DNA of 64,000 bases from Parvularcula sp964556115. Lineage in GTDB: Bacteria > Pseudomonadota > Alphaproteobacteria > Caulobacterales > Parvularculaceae. The DNA lies in NCBI GenBank assembly GCA_964556115.1, contig CAZKVC010000008.1, positions 62,001 to 126,000 of the forward strand, written 5' to 3'. Within the stretch, counting starts at the first letter, position 1; every line of letters starts with the position of its first letter. Both the position numbers and the translations under genes were made by a program. Below are positions 8,079 to 16,852 of this stretch, one piece after another. The notes below the pieces were generated by a model. That model was not told where the DNA came from, searched no databases, and saw only the letters and a program-made list of their open reading frames with translations.

Positions 8079-9437
8079 TCACTTGCAATAGTCGCGCTGG
8101 GCGTCTTCCGCCTTCGCGTAATCGAGGACGGCGGCGCTGCGCAGGTGGAAGCAGGCTTCGCGTTTGCTCGGCCGCAGTGATTCGGTGGCGGTGATGCCTT
8201 CGATGTAGAAGATACCCGCCGAGTAGTGGGCGAGGGCGTAATCCTGCTCCGCCGCGGCGAGCAGCATCTCCATCGCCTCGCGGCCGTTCTTGCGGACGCC
8301 GATCCCGCGCCCCAGCATCACGCCGTAGATGTGCTGCGAGGGTGCGTGACCGCGCATCGCCGCCTGCCGCATCAGCTCAACGGTCTGAAGATCGGTAAGA
8401 TCGCCGGTCGCGATATCGTTTGCGAGGGCTTCTTCTTCTTCGCTCAAGGGTTCGCCGATCCGGTCGGCGGGGCGGCCCTCCGCGAAAAGCGAACGCTGGA
8501 AACGCTTGACGGCGAGGTCGCGGTCGGTGGCGTCGAGCTTTCCGTCGCCGCGCGTGTCGTAGAAATAGCCGAGCGCCTTGAGCGCTTCGCTGGTGACCCT
8601 GTCGCCGCCGCGGAATTCCTTCTCCAGGCGTTCGAGATTGTCGCGCAGCTCCTGATACTGAAGCTGGGTCAGACGCTGTGCGTCGTTCCGCTCGTTCTCG
8701 GTGAGGAGCGCGTAGGTCTCGGGCAGGGGGGGTTGCCAGCCGTCGGAGAGGCGGCTCGCCATCTGGACGTCGCGGCGGACCATCACCTCTTCCAGCCTCT
8801 CGATAAGCTCGGCCGCGTCGGCATTGGCGCCCCGCCCGCGTCCCCGCGCGAGATAGAGGTACTTCAGTGCCTCGACATTGTTCTTCGAAAGCCCGTGTCC
8901 CGCCGCGCGCATCTGGCCGAGGCGCAGCAGATCGAAGGCGGACCCGCCGCCCAGAAGCTGCTCGACCCTCTCTTCGGCGGCAGCCACGGCAGCATCGCTC
9001 ATGGAACGGCGCAGCTCGGGCAGGGCACGCTCGGCCATCGTCCGGGCCGCAAGCTCGGAAGGAAGCGGGTCTTTCTGCTGATAGGCGCTGAAGTCATGGG
9101 TCGCAGCCAGGATGTACCAGCTCAGCGCCTTGACCGGATCGCGCGAGACAACGCCTGTCTCCTCCGGCGCGAGATCGTCGTCGCGGCCCTTGAGAAGGTC
9201 GTCACGCCAGTAGAGATCGCCGAGGATCCGCGCCGAGCGCACATCACCGGCCAGGGCCGACTTCTCCCAAAGGTCGATCGCGCCGACCACGATGCTGCCG
9301 GGGTTCTCCGAATCGGTCGCCCGCAGATAGGTCTTCAGCGCATTCTCGTAATCGGCCAGCGCTGCCGTCCCTGTCAGGCACACCACCGATGCCGCCGCCG
9401 ACAGTCCAAGCTGCCAAATCCTACGCCAAGCCACCAT
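8079..9437 (-). CDS. Exported Sel1-like repeat protein
   Basis: This protein of about 452 residues has an N-terminal signal sequence (MVAWRRIWQLGLSAAASVV, with cleavage near TAALA). Sel1-type TPR repeats follow, for example AGDVRSARILGDLYW, LLRLGQMRAAGHGLSKNN and HAPSQHIYGVMLGRGIGVRKNG. A segment with DTRGDGKLDATDRD resembles an EF-hand/dockerin-like calcium loop. Sel1 proteins usually scaffold protein complexes in the periplasm or membrane. The ATG at 9437 is preferred over 9467 because it opens directly into the signal peptide after GGGGAG. The beta-helix gene follows 20 bp downstream, suggesting a common transcript. Confidence 0.8.
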   Translation of the reverse strand: MVAWRRIWQLGLSAAASVVCLTGTAALADYENALKTYLRATDSENPGSIVVGAIDLWEKSALAGDVRSARILGDLYWRDDLLKGRDDDLAPEETGVVSRDPVKALSWYILAATHDFSAYQQKDPLPSELAARTMAERALPELRRSMSDAAVAAAEERVEQLLGGGSAFDLLRLGQMRAAGHGLSKNNVEALKYLYLARGRGRGANADAAELIERLEEVMVRRDVQMASRLSDGWQPPLPETYALLTENERNDAQRLTQLQYQELRDNLERLEKEFRGGDRVTSEALKALGYFYDTRGDGKLDATDRDLAVKRFQRSLFAEGRPADRIGEPLSEEEEALANDIATGDLTDLQTVELMRQAAMRGHAPSQHIYGVMLGRGIGVRKNGREAMEMLLAAAEQDYALAHYSAGIFYIEGITATESLRPSKREACFHLRSAAVLDYAKAEDAQRDYCK

Positions 9438-9550
9438 CTGCCTTGCTCCCCGCGCCAATGCCCGCAAGTCGTACCCGCCCTGAATACAGGCTTTATGAAT
9501 CTATTAACAGTTATTCAGCCCCTCGCACATCCCCCAGCCGCATCTTTTGC

Positions 9551-9772
9551 CTAACGGGACTGTGATATCCTGAAAGCGAAGGCGCCCGCCGGCGCTTCTT
9601 CCTCCTTGCAGGCCCAGCCGGCTCCTCTTGCGGCATGGGGAAGATCGAGGCGGGCCAGGGGATCGTCGGCAAGGACCCTGAAGGCCTGATCGCCTGCGGC
9701 CTTACGCATCGCCGCTTCCAGTTTGAGGACGGGCAGGGGGCACCGCATGCCGCGCAGGTCGAGCAGGTCCAT
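9551..9772 (-). CDS. TusA-like sulfurtransferase
   Basis: This 73-residue protein has the TusA/SirA/YeeD signature near its N-terminus: LDLRGMRCPLPVLKLE, with the Cys-Pro pair that carries persulfide sulfur in the family. The rest fits the small two-layer alpha/beta fold, with the ADDPLARLDLPHA helix. Members relay sulfur for tRNA thiolation or other pathways; which one applies here is unclear. A GTG directly before the ATG is an alternative start. It heads the minus-strand run that continues with the Sel1-like gene. Confidence 0.82.
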   Translation of the reverse strand: MDLLDLRGMRCPLPVLKLEAAMRKAAGDQAFRVLADDPLARLDLPHAARGAGWACKEEEAPAGAFAFRISQSR

Positions 9773-9961
9773 CACGCTGAAACCTCTTTGCTGAGCGCGT
9801 TAGGCACGATCGCCCCTCCCGGTGCCAAGACGCGGGAAATTGTGTTAAACGGTTCCCGTAAGGCGGTTTTCACGTTCGTGATCGGCATGGAATTCGCAAG
9901 CTTGGCAGGGTGTCTATCTGGGGTGTCCTCCTCAGACCACGCAACAGAAAGCTAAAGACCG

Positions 9962-11005
9962 ATGGCGCAAGGGGACAGGAAGTCGGTGGCAGACGTTGTC
10001 GCATTGGACGACGCGCGGCAGCGGCGTCAGGCCGATCTCGACAGTGATCTGAAGACCGCAGGCGGCATGCTGCATGCGGCGCGCGATGCATTGAACCTCA
10101 CGCGAAGCGATATCGCCCGCAGGACCAATATAAAGGAAGAGCACGTCGCCGCGATCGAAGCGATGAACATCGCCGTGTTGCCTTCGCAGCCCTACACCAT
10201 GGGTTTCGTCAGGGCCTATGCCCGGGAAGTCAGCCTGCCCGAAGATGCCCTGATGGACCGCTTCAGGCAGCAGGCAGGCTACACCAAGCAGGACCTCGCC
10301 CCGGGAATCACCCCGGTCAAACGAAGCACCGACAGCGATGGCGGGCGCGAGTTGAGCGTGATTGCGCTTCTCGCGGTGCTCGGCGTCGTCCTGTGGATCT
10401 GCTGGCAGCTTCTGGTGAAGACCCAGCCCGGGGAAACCGAACAGAACGAGCGTTTCTCCTTCTCGGCCGACGACAGGGAAGTTGCGGTCACCGTGCCTGA
10501 GGAGCCCGAGGAAACCCTTGGTGAGCAGCGGGTCGAGGTCCCGGAGGCGACCTTGACTGACGCGCTTACGGAAGAGGGCGCCGTTGCCGGAGAAACTGGA
10601 GAAACGGCCGCCGACGTGCCTGTTGCGGCAACCCCGGAGACAAGCGAACCCGCCACCGCTTCCGTGACGGAACCGACCGAATCGGTGACGCCTGCCGCCG
10701 AAGAGCCGGCAGAGCTCGCAGCGCCCCAACCGCGTGCCGTCGTCCTTCAACAGACCGCCAGCGCGGAGGCGGGCTATCCGCCCCTCTGCCGCGGCATGGC
10801 GCAGGACGTCGAGACCGTGACCATCGCCTATAATGTCGATAGCGCAGGCCGGATCGCCGGGCCGCGGATCACCTCCTCGACCAATCCATGCTTCAACGGG
10901 GCCGCCCTTGCCGCGATCAGCCGCTGGCGATTTGATCCCGCAACGGTTACCCCCTCGAACAGCCGGAGACTTCTGACCAGATTCGTCTTCGACAAACCGG
11001 CGTGA
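9962..11005 (+). CDS. RodZ-like HTH protein fused to a TonB C-terminal domain
   Basis: This 347-residue protein has three parts. Residues about 28-95 form a RodZ-type helix-turn-helix (GGMLHAARDALNLTRSDIA, then YTMGFVRAYAREV). Residues about 121-143 form one membrane helix (VIALLAVLGVVLWICW). An acidic, Ala/Thr/Pro-rich periplasmic linker leads to a TonB-family C-terminal domain (about 250-347), where TIAYNVDSAGRIAGPRI and ALAAISRWRFDPA are typical. RodZ normally ends in a DUF4115 domain, so the TonB module appears to replace it. The neighbour ispG also follows rodZ in E. coli, supporting orthology. Two cysteines in the C-terminal domain may pair. Confidence 0.8.
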   Translation: MAQGDRKSVADVVALDDARQRRQADLDSDLKTAGGMLHAARDALNLTRSDIARRTNIKEEHVAAIEAMNIAVLPSQPYTMGFVRAYAREVSLPEDALMDRFRQQAGYTKQDLAPGITPVKRSTDSDGGRELSVIALLAVLGVVLWICWQLLVKTQPGETEQNERFSFSADDREVAVTVPEEPEETLGEQRVEVPEATLTDALTEEGAVAGETGETAADVPVAATPETSEPATASVTEPTESVTPAAEEPAELAAPQPRAVVLQQTASAEAGYPPLCRGMAQDVETVTIAYNVDSAGRIAGPRITSSTNPCFNGAALAAISRWRFDPATVTPSNSRRLLTRFVFDKPA

Positions 11006-11027
11006 CGGATAAGACGACGGATAAGAC
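11004..11027 (+). repeat. 12-bp tandem direct repeat at the ispG promoter
   Basis: GACGGATAAGAC occurs twice in tandem. It starts inside the stop codon of the RodZ-like gene and ends just before the -35 region of the predicted ispG promoter. It may be a simple duplication or an operator. Confidence 0.6.
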
Positions 11028-11028
11028 G

Positions 11029-11055
11029 TTGAGCTTGGCCCCGGCGCGCCCTAAC
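11029..11055 (+). promoter_or_regulatory. Predicted ispG promoter
   Basis: TTGAGCT at 11029-11035, a 14 bp gap and CCTAACTG at 11050 match the promoter pattern seen at SapC and rplK. The start codon lies about 30 nt downstream. Confidence 0.45.
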
Positions 11056-11089
11056 TGATGCCGAGGCGGCAAGCAGGACAGGCAGCACC

Positions 11090-12208
11090 ATGAGCGTACG
11101 GCCCTGGCGAGATATCGAACGGCGCAAATCCCGGCAGATCATGGTCGGCAATGTTCCGGTCGGCGGCGACGCACCGATCGCGGTGCAGTCGATGACCAAC
11201 ACCGACACCGCGGATGCGAAAGCGACGCTGGAGCAGATCGAGCGCATCGTCGAGGCGGGCGCGGACATCGTCCGCGTTTCCTGCCCGACCGAGGCATCGA
11301 CGGCGGCGATGAAGGAGATCACCAAGCACTCGCCGGTCCCGATCGTCGCCGATATCCATTTTCACTACAAACGAGGCATCGAAGCTGCCCGGAACGGCGC
11401 CGCCTGCCTGCGCATCAACCCGGGCAATATCGGCTCGGAAGATCGGGTGCGCGAGGTGGTGCAGGCAGCCAAGGACCATGGCTGCTCCATGCGGATCGGG
11501 GTCAATGGCGGCTCCCTGGAGAAGCATCTGCTCGAGCAATATGGCGAGCCTTGTCCCGAAGCGATGGTCGAATCGGCCCTCTTCCACGCCAACATATTGG
11601 AAGAACACGACTTCCAGCAGTACAAGATCTCGGTGAAGGCGTCGGACGTCTTCCTCACCGTGGCAGCCTATCACGGCCTCGCCGAAGCGACCGAAGCGCC
11701 GCTCCATCTCGGCATCACGGAAGCGGGCGGGCTGATGTCCGGCACCATCAAAAGCTCCATCGGGCTCGGCAATCTCCTCTGGGCGGGGATCGGCGATACG
11801 ATTCGCGTCTCCCTATCGGCAGAACCGGAAGAGGAGATCCGCGTCGGCTTCGATATCCTCAAATCGCTCGGCCTCCGGCACCGGGGGGTCAACGTCATCT
11901 CCTGCCCGTCCTGCGCGCGCCAGGGTTTCGACGTCATCCGCACCGTCGAGAAGCTGGAGCAACGTCTCGCGCATATCTCCACGCCCATGTCGCTCTCGGT
12001 TATCGGCTGCGTGGTCAACGGCCCGGGCGAAGCACGTGAGACCGATATCGGCTTTACCGGCGGCGGCAGCGGCAAGGACGCAGGCATGCTCTATCTCGGC
12101 GGGGTTCCGGCCGAGAAGCTCAAGAATGACGACATGATCGAGAAACTGGTCGAGCTCTGCGAACAGAAAGCCGCCGAGATCGAGGCGGCCAGCGCGGCTG
12201 CGGAGTAG
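11090..12208 (+). CDS. ispG: (E)-4-hydroxy-3-methylbut-2-enyl-diphosphate synthase
   Basis: This 372-residue protein is IspG (GcpE), the iron-sulfur enzyme that converts MEcPP to HMBPP in the MEP isoprenoid pathway, using flavodoxin or ferredoxin electrons. The N-terminal TIM barrel is visible from PVGGDAPIAVQSMTNTDT. The C-terminal domain has the three cluster cysteines in CPSCARQGFD and GCVVNGPGEA, plus the glutamate of GPGEA that ligates the fourth iron. The length is normal for Alphaproteobacteria. It follows the RodZ-like gene, as in E. coli, and supplies precursors for the FPP synthase at 51834. Confidence 0.97.
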   Translation: MSVRPWRDIERRKSRQIMVGNVPVGGDAPIAVQSMTNTDTADAKATLEQIERIVEAGADIVRVSCPTEASTAAMKEITKHSPVPIVADIHFHYKRGIEAARNGAACLRINPGNIGSEDRVREVVQAAKDHGCSMRIGVNGGSLEKHLLEQYGEPCPEAMVESALFHANILEEHDFQQYKISVKASDVFLTVAAYHGLAEATEAPLHLGITEAGGLMSGTIKSSIGLGNLLWAGIGDTIRVSLSAEPEEEIRVGFDILKSLGLRHRGVNVISCPSCARQGFDVIRTVEKLEQRLAHISTPMSLSVIGCVVNGPGEARETDIGFTGGGSGKDAGMLYLGGVPAEKLKNDDMIEKLVELCEQKAAEIEAASAAAE

Positions 12209-12253
12209 GGCGGGGGCCTTGTGCCCACAGCATCGCCGATTTAGGCCCACCGC

Positions 12254-12862
12254 ATGATCCGCAACGTCATCGTCATCGACGAATTCCTCGACAATATCGC
12301 CGATCTTCAGGGCGCGGCGAAAAGAATTCAGTTTCCGGATAAAACCGAGGATACCAATTTTCCCGGGCGCAATTCGGACAAGGCCGTGGCCATCCACCAG
12401 CTCACCGAGATGGTCAGCCACATCGTCGGGGAGCGGCTCGCCCCGTCCTACCGGAACGCGCACGCGAAGATGCGGCTCACTCTCGCCGAGGATAAGGGCC
12501 TCGCCAACGTGCATGTCGACAATTGCTACTGGTCGGGCATCCTGTACCTCCGTGGACACGCCGATCCGAAGCACGGCACCCAGTTCTTCAGGCATAAAAG
12601 GACCAGCAGCGATCGCACGGCCATCCGGCCCAGTGAATATGCCGATTTCGGTGTGAAGAACGACGATGAACTCGTCACGGAGGTCATCGGCAAGGACGGG
12701 CTCGATCCTGATGCCTGGGACAATTACATGACCGTGCCTGCCGTCGAGAACAGATTGCTGCTGCTCAGGCCATGGATGTGGCATACGGCTGGTCCCGGCT
12801 TCGGAAACTCTCTCGATGATGGCCGGCTGATCTATCTTATGTTCTTCGACAAGGCCGCATGA
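12254..12862 (+). CDS. DUF6445-like putative 2OG-Fe(II) oxygenase-fold protein
   Basis: This 202-residue protein has an iron-ligand-like pattern: HVDN near residue 91 with YWSGILYL after it, and a distal histidine in RPWMWHTAGPGFG near residue 177. This arrangement (HxD...H within a jelly roll) fits the DUF6445 family found near tryptophan-halogenase-like and TonB-receptor genes in Caulobacterales and Sphingomonadales. Whether it is an active dioxygenase is not known. No signal peptide is present. Confidence 0.65.
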   Translation: MIRNVIVIDEFLDNIADLQGAAKRIQFPDKTEDTNFPGRNSDKAVAIHQLTEMVSHIVGERLAPSYRNAHAKMRLTLAEDKGLANVHVDNCYWSGILYLRGHADPKHGTQFFRHKRTSSDRTAIRPSEYADFGVKNDDELVTEVIGKDGLDPDAWDNYMTVPAVENRLLLLRPWMWHTAGPGFGNSLDDGRLIYLMFFDKAA

Positions 12863-12896
12863 TCGAGCGGGCCTTTGGATTGGATATGACCGGGCG

Positions 12897-13970
12897 ATGA
12901 TTCCCCAGGAAAAACTCGACGCTGTCATCTCCCGCTTCAAAGCGGTGGAAGCTGAGATGCAGACGGTCTCGGACCCTGATGATATCGTTCGTCTGTCCAA
13001 GGAGCATGCGGAGCTGAAGCCCGTCGCTGATGCAGCGCGGGAGCTGTCCTCGGCACGCCGCGAGCTGACCGAAGCCGAGGAGATGGCGTCTGGCGACGAT
13101 AGCGACATGGCAGAGATGGCGCGGGACGAAGCGGCTTCGCTGAAGGGGCGCATCCCCGAACTCGAAGAGCAGCTTCAGATCATGCTCCTGCCCAAGGACA
13201 AGGCCGACAACGCGCCCGCCATTCTCGAGGTGCGGGCCGGCACCGGCGGTGACGAGGCTGCGCTTTTCGCAGGCGATCTCTTCCGTATGTATCAGCGCTA
13301 CGCTGCCGATCGCGGCTGGCGGATCGAAGTTCTCGGGGCATCGGAGAGCGGCGTCGGCGGCTATAAGGAAATCCAGGCTTCGGTCACGGGCGATGGCGTT
13401 TTCGGGCGTCTCAAGTTCGAAAGCGGCGTCCACCGGGTCCAGCGTGTGCCCGAGACCGAGACGCAGGGCCGTATCCACACCTCCGCCGCCACCGTAGCTG
13501 TCCTGCCCGAGCCCGAGGACGTGGATATCCAGCTCAGCGAGGCTGACCTCAGGGTCGATGTCTTCCGCGCGTCCGGCCCCGGCGGGCAGTCGGTGAACAC
13601 CACCGATTCGGCGGTCAGGATCACCCACCTGCCCACCGGTCTCGTGGTCATCCAGCAGGACGAGAAGAGCCAGCACAAGAACCGCGCCAAGGCGATGAAG
13701 GTCCTCAAGGCGAGGCTCTACGACGCTGAGCGGGCGCGGATCGACGCCGAGCGATCCGCCGACCGGAAAAGCCAGGTCGGCTCTGGCGACCGGTCCGAGC
13801 GCATCCGCACCTACAATTTCCCGCAGAGCCGCGTCACCGATCACCGCATTGGCCTGACGCTCCACAAACTCGACAAGATCATCGCAGGGGAGGCGCTTGA
13901 CGAACTGATCGACGCTCTCGTGCTTCAGGATCACGCCGATCGGCTCGCCGACATGAACGAGGGGGCATGA
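12897..13970 (+). CDS. prfA: Peptide chain release factor 1
   Basis: This 357-residue protein is RF1, which recognises UAA and UAG codons and triggers peptide release. The catalytic GGQ motif is in SGPGGQSVNTTDSA near residue 229, with the downstream IQQDEKSQHKNRAKAM helix. The N-terminal coiled-coil domain and the RVQRVPETETQGRIHTSA block are intact. It overlaps prmC by 4 bp (ATGA). PrmC methylates the GGQ glutamine, so the pair is functionally linked. Confidence 0.97.
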   Translation: MIPQEKLDAVISRFKAVEAEMQTVSDPDDIVRLSKEHAELKPVADAARELSSARRELTEAEEMASGDDSDMAEMARDEAASLKGRIPELEEQLQIMLLPKDKADNAPAILEVRAGTGGDEAALFAGDLFRMYQRYAADRGWRIEVLGASESGVGGYKEIQASVTGDGVFGRLKFESGVHRVQRVPETETQGRIHTSAATVAVLPEPEDVDIQLSEADLRVDVFRASGPGGQSVNTTDSAVRITHLPTGLVVIQQDEKSQHKNRAKAMKVLKARLYDAERARIDAERSADRKSQVGSGDRSERIRTYNFPQSRVTDHRIGLTLHKLDKIIAGEALDELIDALVLQDHADRLADMNEGA

Positions 13971-14824
13971 TCACGCGGCGCGAAAACTACGCCCATGCTT
14001 TCGCAAGGGGGCGGCGGAGGCTGCGGGCCTCACCGACGCCGGAGATCGACGCGCGGGTCCTTCTGATGCTCGCCTCCGGTCTCGACCACGCAGGGCTCAT
14101 CGCCCATGACCGCGACCCTGTCCCGGACGAGGTGCTGGAGCGATTCGCGGCGCTCCTTACCCGCCGCCGCGAGGGCGAGCCGGTGGCCTATATCACCGGC
14201 CGGCAGGAATTCTACGGGCGGAACTTCTCGGTCGAACCGGGGGTCCTGATCCCGCGGCCCGAGACGGAGCTCCTGATCGATGCGAGCCGCGGCAGCCATG
14301 CGGGGCGGGTTCTCGATCTCGGTACGGGCTCCGGCTGCCTCCTTTTGACCGCGCTTCTCGAAATGCCCGAAGCGCGCGGCATCGGCATCGATGCGAGCGC
14401 GGAAGCCCTGGCCGTGGCCGCGCGCAACCGCGAGGCACTGCGCCTGACCGGCCGGGCACGGCTCGAGAAGATGCGCTTTGAAGACGTGCCCGTGATGCTG
14501 CGGGGCGAGCTCTTCGACCTCATCCTCGCCAACCCGCCCTACATTCCCGAAAAGACCGAACTGCCCGCAAGCGTGGCTGGTTTCGAGCCGAAGGGCGCGC
14601 TTTACAGCGGGCCCGACGGGCTGCGGGATCACCGCCAGGTGGCTGAGGTCATAGCGAGAATGCTGGCGCCTTCGGGCTCTGCCTTTGTCGAGATCGGCTA
14701 CGATCAGGAAGAAACCGCGCAGGCCATCTACAAGGAGAGCCTGCCGCATTTCGCCGTTTCGGTCGAAAAGGATATGGCCGGTCTTCCGCGCATGGTTGCG
14801 GTGCGGCCCAAGGGCAGCTTATAG
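13967..14824 (+). CDS. prmC: Release factor glutamine methyltransferase
   Basis: This 285-residue protein is PrmC (HemK), which uses SAM to methylate the GGQ glutamine of RF1 and RF2. The SAM-binding GxGxG is in VLDLGTGSGCLLL near residue 117, and the catalytic NPPYIP is near residue 190. The conserved REFYGR-type and GVLIPRPETE motifs precede the methyltransferase core. It is translationally coupled to prfA. Confidence 0.97.
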   Translation: MITRRENYAHAFARGRRRLRASPTPEIDARVLLMLASGLDHAGLIAHDRDPVPDEVLERFAALLTRRREGEPVAYITGRQEFYGRNFSVEPGVLIPRPETELLIDASRGSHAGRVLDLGTGSGCLLLTALLEMPEARGIGIDASAEALAVAARNREALRLTGRARLEKMRFEDVPVMLRGELFDLILANPPYIPEKTELPASVAGFEPKGALYSGPDGLRDHRQVAEVIARMLAPSGSAFVEIGYDQEETAQAIYKESLPHFAVSVEKDMAGLPRMVAVRPKGSL

Positions 14825-14874
14825 CGCTCGCTGATCCGAAACGAACCTCTCCGAACCAAGAAAGTTCCCAGGCG

Positions 14875-15243
14875 ATGCTCTCACTTTTTGCGCTGCTCGG
14901 CACGGCCGCCGCCCAATCCACCGCTGGCGAGGTCCCGCAGCCGAATTTCCTCATCCAGATCTTCCCCTTCCTCCTGATCATGGTGGTTTTCTACTTCCTG
15001 ATCATGCGGCCGCAGCAACAGGCGCGGAAAAAGCATCAGGCGATGATCGAAGGGGTCAAACGCGGCGATACCGTGGTCACCGCAGGCGGTCTCGTGGGCA
15101 AGGTGGTCCGGGTCAGCGATGGTAACGAAATCACTGTGAAGATCGCCGAAGGTGTCGAGGTTCAGGTGGTCAAGGCCAGCCTTGGCGATGTCCGCACCAA
15201 GGGCGAGCCGGCAGCGGCGACCACCGACGCGCCGAAAAGCTGA
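14875..15243 (+). CDS. yajC: Preprotein translocase subunit YajC
   Basis: This 122-residue protein has one N-terminal membrane helix (FPFLLIMVVFYFLIMRPQQ) followed by the cytoplasmic YajC domain with GDTVVTAGGLVGKV. YajC is the accessory subunit of the SecDF holotranslocon. It heads the yajC-secD-secF cluster; secD starts 12 bp downstream. A short hydrophobic segment at residues 1-15 may extend the membrane part. Confidence 0.96.
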   Translation: MLSLFALLGTAAAQSTAGEVPQPNFLIQIFPFLLIMVVFYFLIMRPQQQARKKHQAMIEGVKRGDTVVTAGGLVGKVVRVSDGNEITVKIAEGVEVQVVKASLGDVRTKGEPAAATTDAPKS

Positions 15244-15255
15244 GGATTATAACCG

Positions 15256-16842
15256 TTGCTCCGTTTTGAACGCTGGCAGACCATCGGCCTGATCGTGCTG
15301 ATGTTGCTCGCCGCCTATGTCACCGTCCCGAATTTCTTCGCTGCGGACGAAGAGGTCCCCGGCTTTCCGGATACCGGCCTGACCCTCGGTCTCGACCTGC
15401 AAGGGGGGTCCTACCTCCTGCTGGGTGTCGGCACCGAGGAAGTCATCCAGGCGCGGGTCGACAACCTCCGCGGCGACATCCGGCGGGAGTTCCGGCGTTC
15501 GCCGCGGATCACCTTCCGCGGACCGGAGCGGCAGGGCGACACCATGGTCGTGCGGATCCCGGCGGCCGAAGACTTTCAGGCGGCCGAAGAGCGGCTCCGC
15601 CGCCTCTCGCGCCCCCTCAGCGGTGCGTCGGGCCGCGACCTCCGGGTCGAGGGCAATGAGGGCGAGCGGACCATCCGCGTCAGCCTGACCGAAGAGGCGA
15701 AAGCCTATTACGCGTCCAACGCGGTCGACGAATCGATCAGCGCCGTGCGCCGCCGGATCGACAATCTTGGCACCACAGAACCCTCGATCCAGCGTCAGGG
15801 CGAGGACCGCCTGGTGGTGCAGGTCCCCGGCGACAGCGATTCGGAGCGGCTGAAATCGGTCATCGGACGGACCGGCCAGCTCAGCTTTCACATGGTCGAT
15901 GACAGCGTTACCCCGACCGACATCGCGGCCGGCCGTATTCCGCCGCGGCGCCTCGTGCTGCCGAACAGCGATACCGGCCTTAGCCTCGCCCTTTTCCAGA
16001 CGGCGGACGTTACCGGGGACATGATCACCGATGCCTCGGCCCAGCCCAATCCTGATGGCGGCGCCTTCCAGGTCAGTTTCGCTTTCGACAGCCGCGGCCA
16101 GCGCCGCTTTGCCGATGTCACCCGCGAGAATATCGGCCGCCGCTTCGCGATCGTCCTCGACGAGCAGATCATCTCGGCGCCCACCATCCAGACCCCGATC
16201 CTTGGCGGTTCGGGCCGGATCACCGGGCGGTTCTCGCCCCAGGAAGCCACCGAGCTTGCCATTCTCATAAAATCCGGCGCGCTTCCCGCGCCGCTGACCG
16301 TGCTCGAGCAGCGCACCGTCGGGGCGGATCTCGGCGCCGACTCGGTCCGCGCGGGCACGATCGCGCTTCTGATCGGCTTTGGCCTCGTGGTGATCTACAT
16401 TGCCTTCACCTATGGGCGCTTCGGCCTTTACGCGGATATCGCGCTGATCGCCAACGTGCTGCTGATCGCAGGCGCGCTGTCGCTTCTGGGCGCGACCCTG
16501 ACCCTTCCCGGCATTGCAGGGATCGTCCTGACCATCGGCATGGCCGTGGACGCGAATGTCCTGATCTTCGAGCGGATCCGCGAAGAGATCCAGGGCGGGA
16601 AGGGCGCCGTGGCCGCCGTCGAGGCGGGCTACCGCAACGCCTGGTCGGCCATTCTCGATGCCAACATCACGACCCTGATCGCGGCGCTGATCATGTTCCA
16701 GCTCGGCTCCGGCCCCGTCCGCGGCTTTGCCGTCACTCTGGGGATCGGCGTCATCACCTCGGTCTTCACCGCTTTCGTCATCACCCGCGTCTTTGCCGGC
16801 GGCTATGTCCTGAAAGCCCGCCCCAAAACCCTCGCGATCTGA
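15256..16842 (+). CDS. secD: Protein translocase subunit SecD
   Basis: This 528-residue protein is SecD, which with SecF uses the proton motive force to complete protein export. It has an N-terminal membrane helix, the GLDLQGGSYLLLGV motif, and a large periplasmic P1 domain. The C-terminal six-helix RND-like block contains GMAVDANVLIFERIREE and GFAVTLGIGVITS. The start is a TTG, supported by GAGGA nine bases upstream and by the lack of a closer ATG in frame. Confidence 0.97.
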   Translation: MLRFERWQTIGLIVLMLLAAYVTVPNFFAADEEVPGFPDTGLTLGLDLQGGSYLLLGVGTEEVIQARVDNLRGDIRREFRRSPRITFRGPERQGDTMVVRIPAAEDFQAAEERLRRLSRPLSGASGRDLRVEGNEGERTIRVSLTEEAKAYYASNAVDESISAVRRRIDNLGTTEPSIQRQGEDRLVVQVPGDSDSERLKSVIGRTGQLSFHMVDDSVTPTDIAAGRIPPRRLVLPNSDTGLSLALFQTADVTGDMITDASAQPNPDGGAFQVSFAFDSRGQRRFADVTRENIGRRFAIVLDEQIISAPTIQTPILGGSGRITGRFSPQEATELAILIKSGALPAPLTVLEQRTVGADLGADSVRAGTIALLIGFGLVVIYIAFTYGRFGLYADIALIANVLLIAGALSLLGATLTLPGIAGIVLTIGMAVDANVLIFERIREEIQGGKGAVAAVEAGYRNAWSAILDANITTLIAALIMFQLGSGPVRGFAVTLGIGVITSVFTAFVITRVFAGGYVLKARPKTLAI

Positions 16843-16852
16843 GGAGCGCGCC

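Noticed and set aside
6712..8091. Long plus-strand open frame opposite the beta-helix gene
   Set aside because: It is antisense to a clear signal-peptide beta-helix protein, crosses a terminator and has no family resemblance; it is a product of high GC.
14843..14856. GAAC...GAAC before yajC as a LexA box
   Set aside because: Spacing is 6 bp and not 7, so it does not fit the operator.
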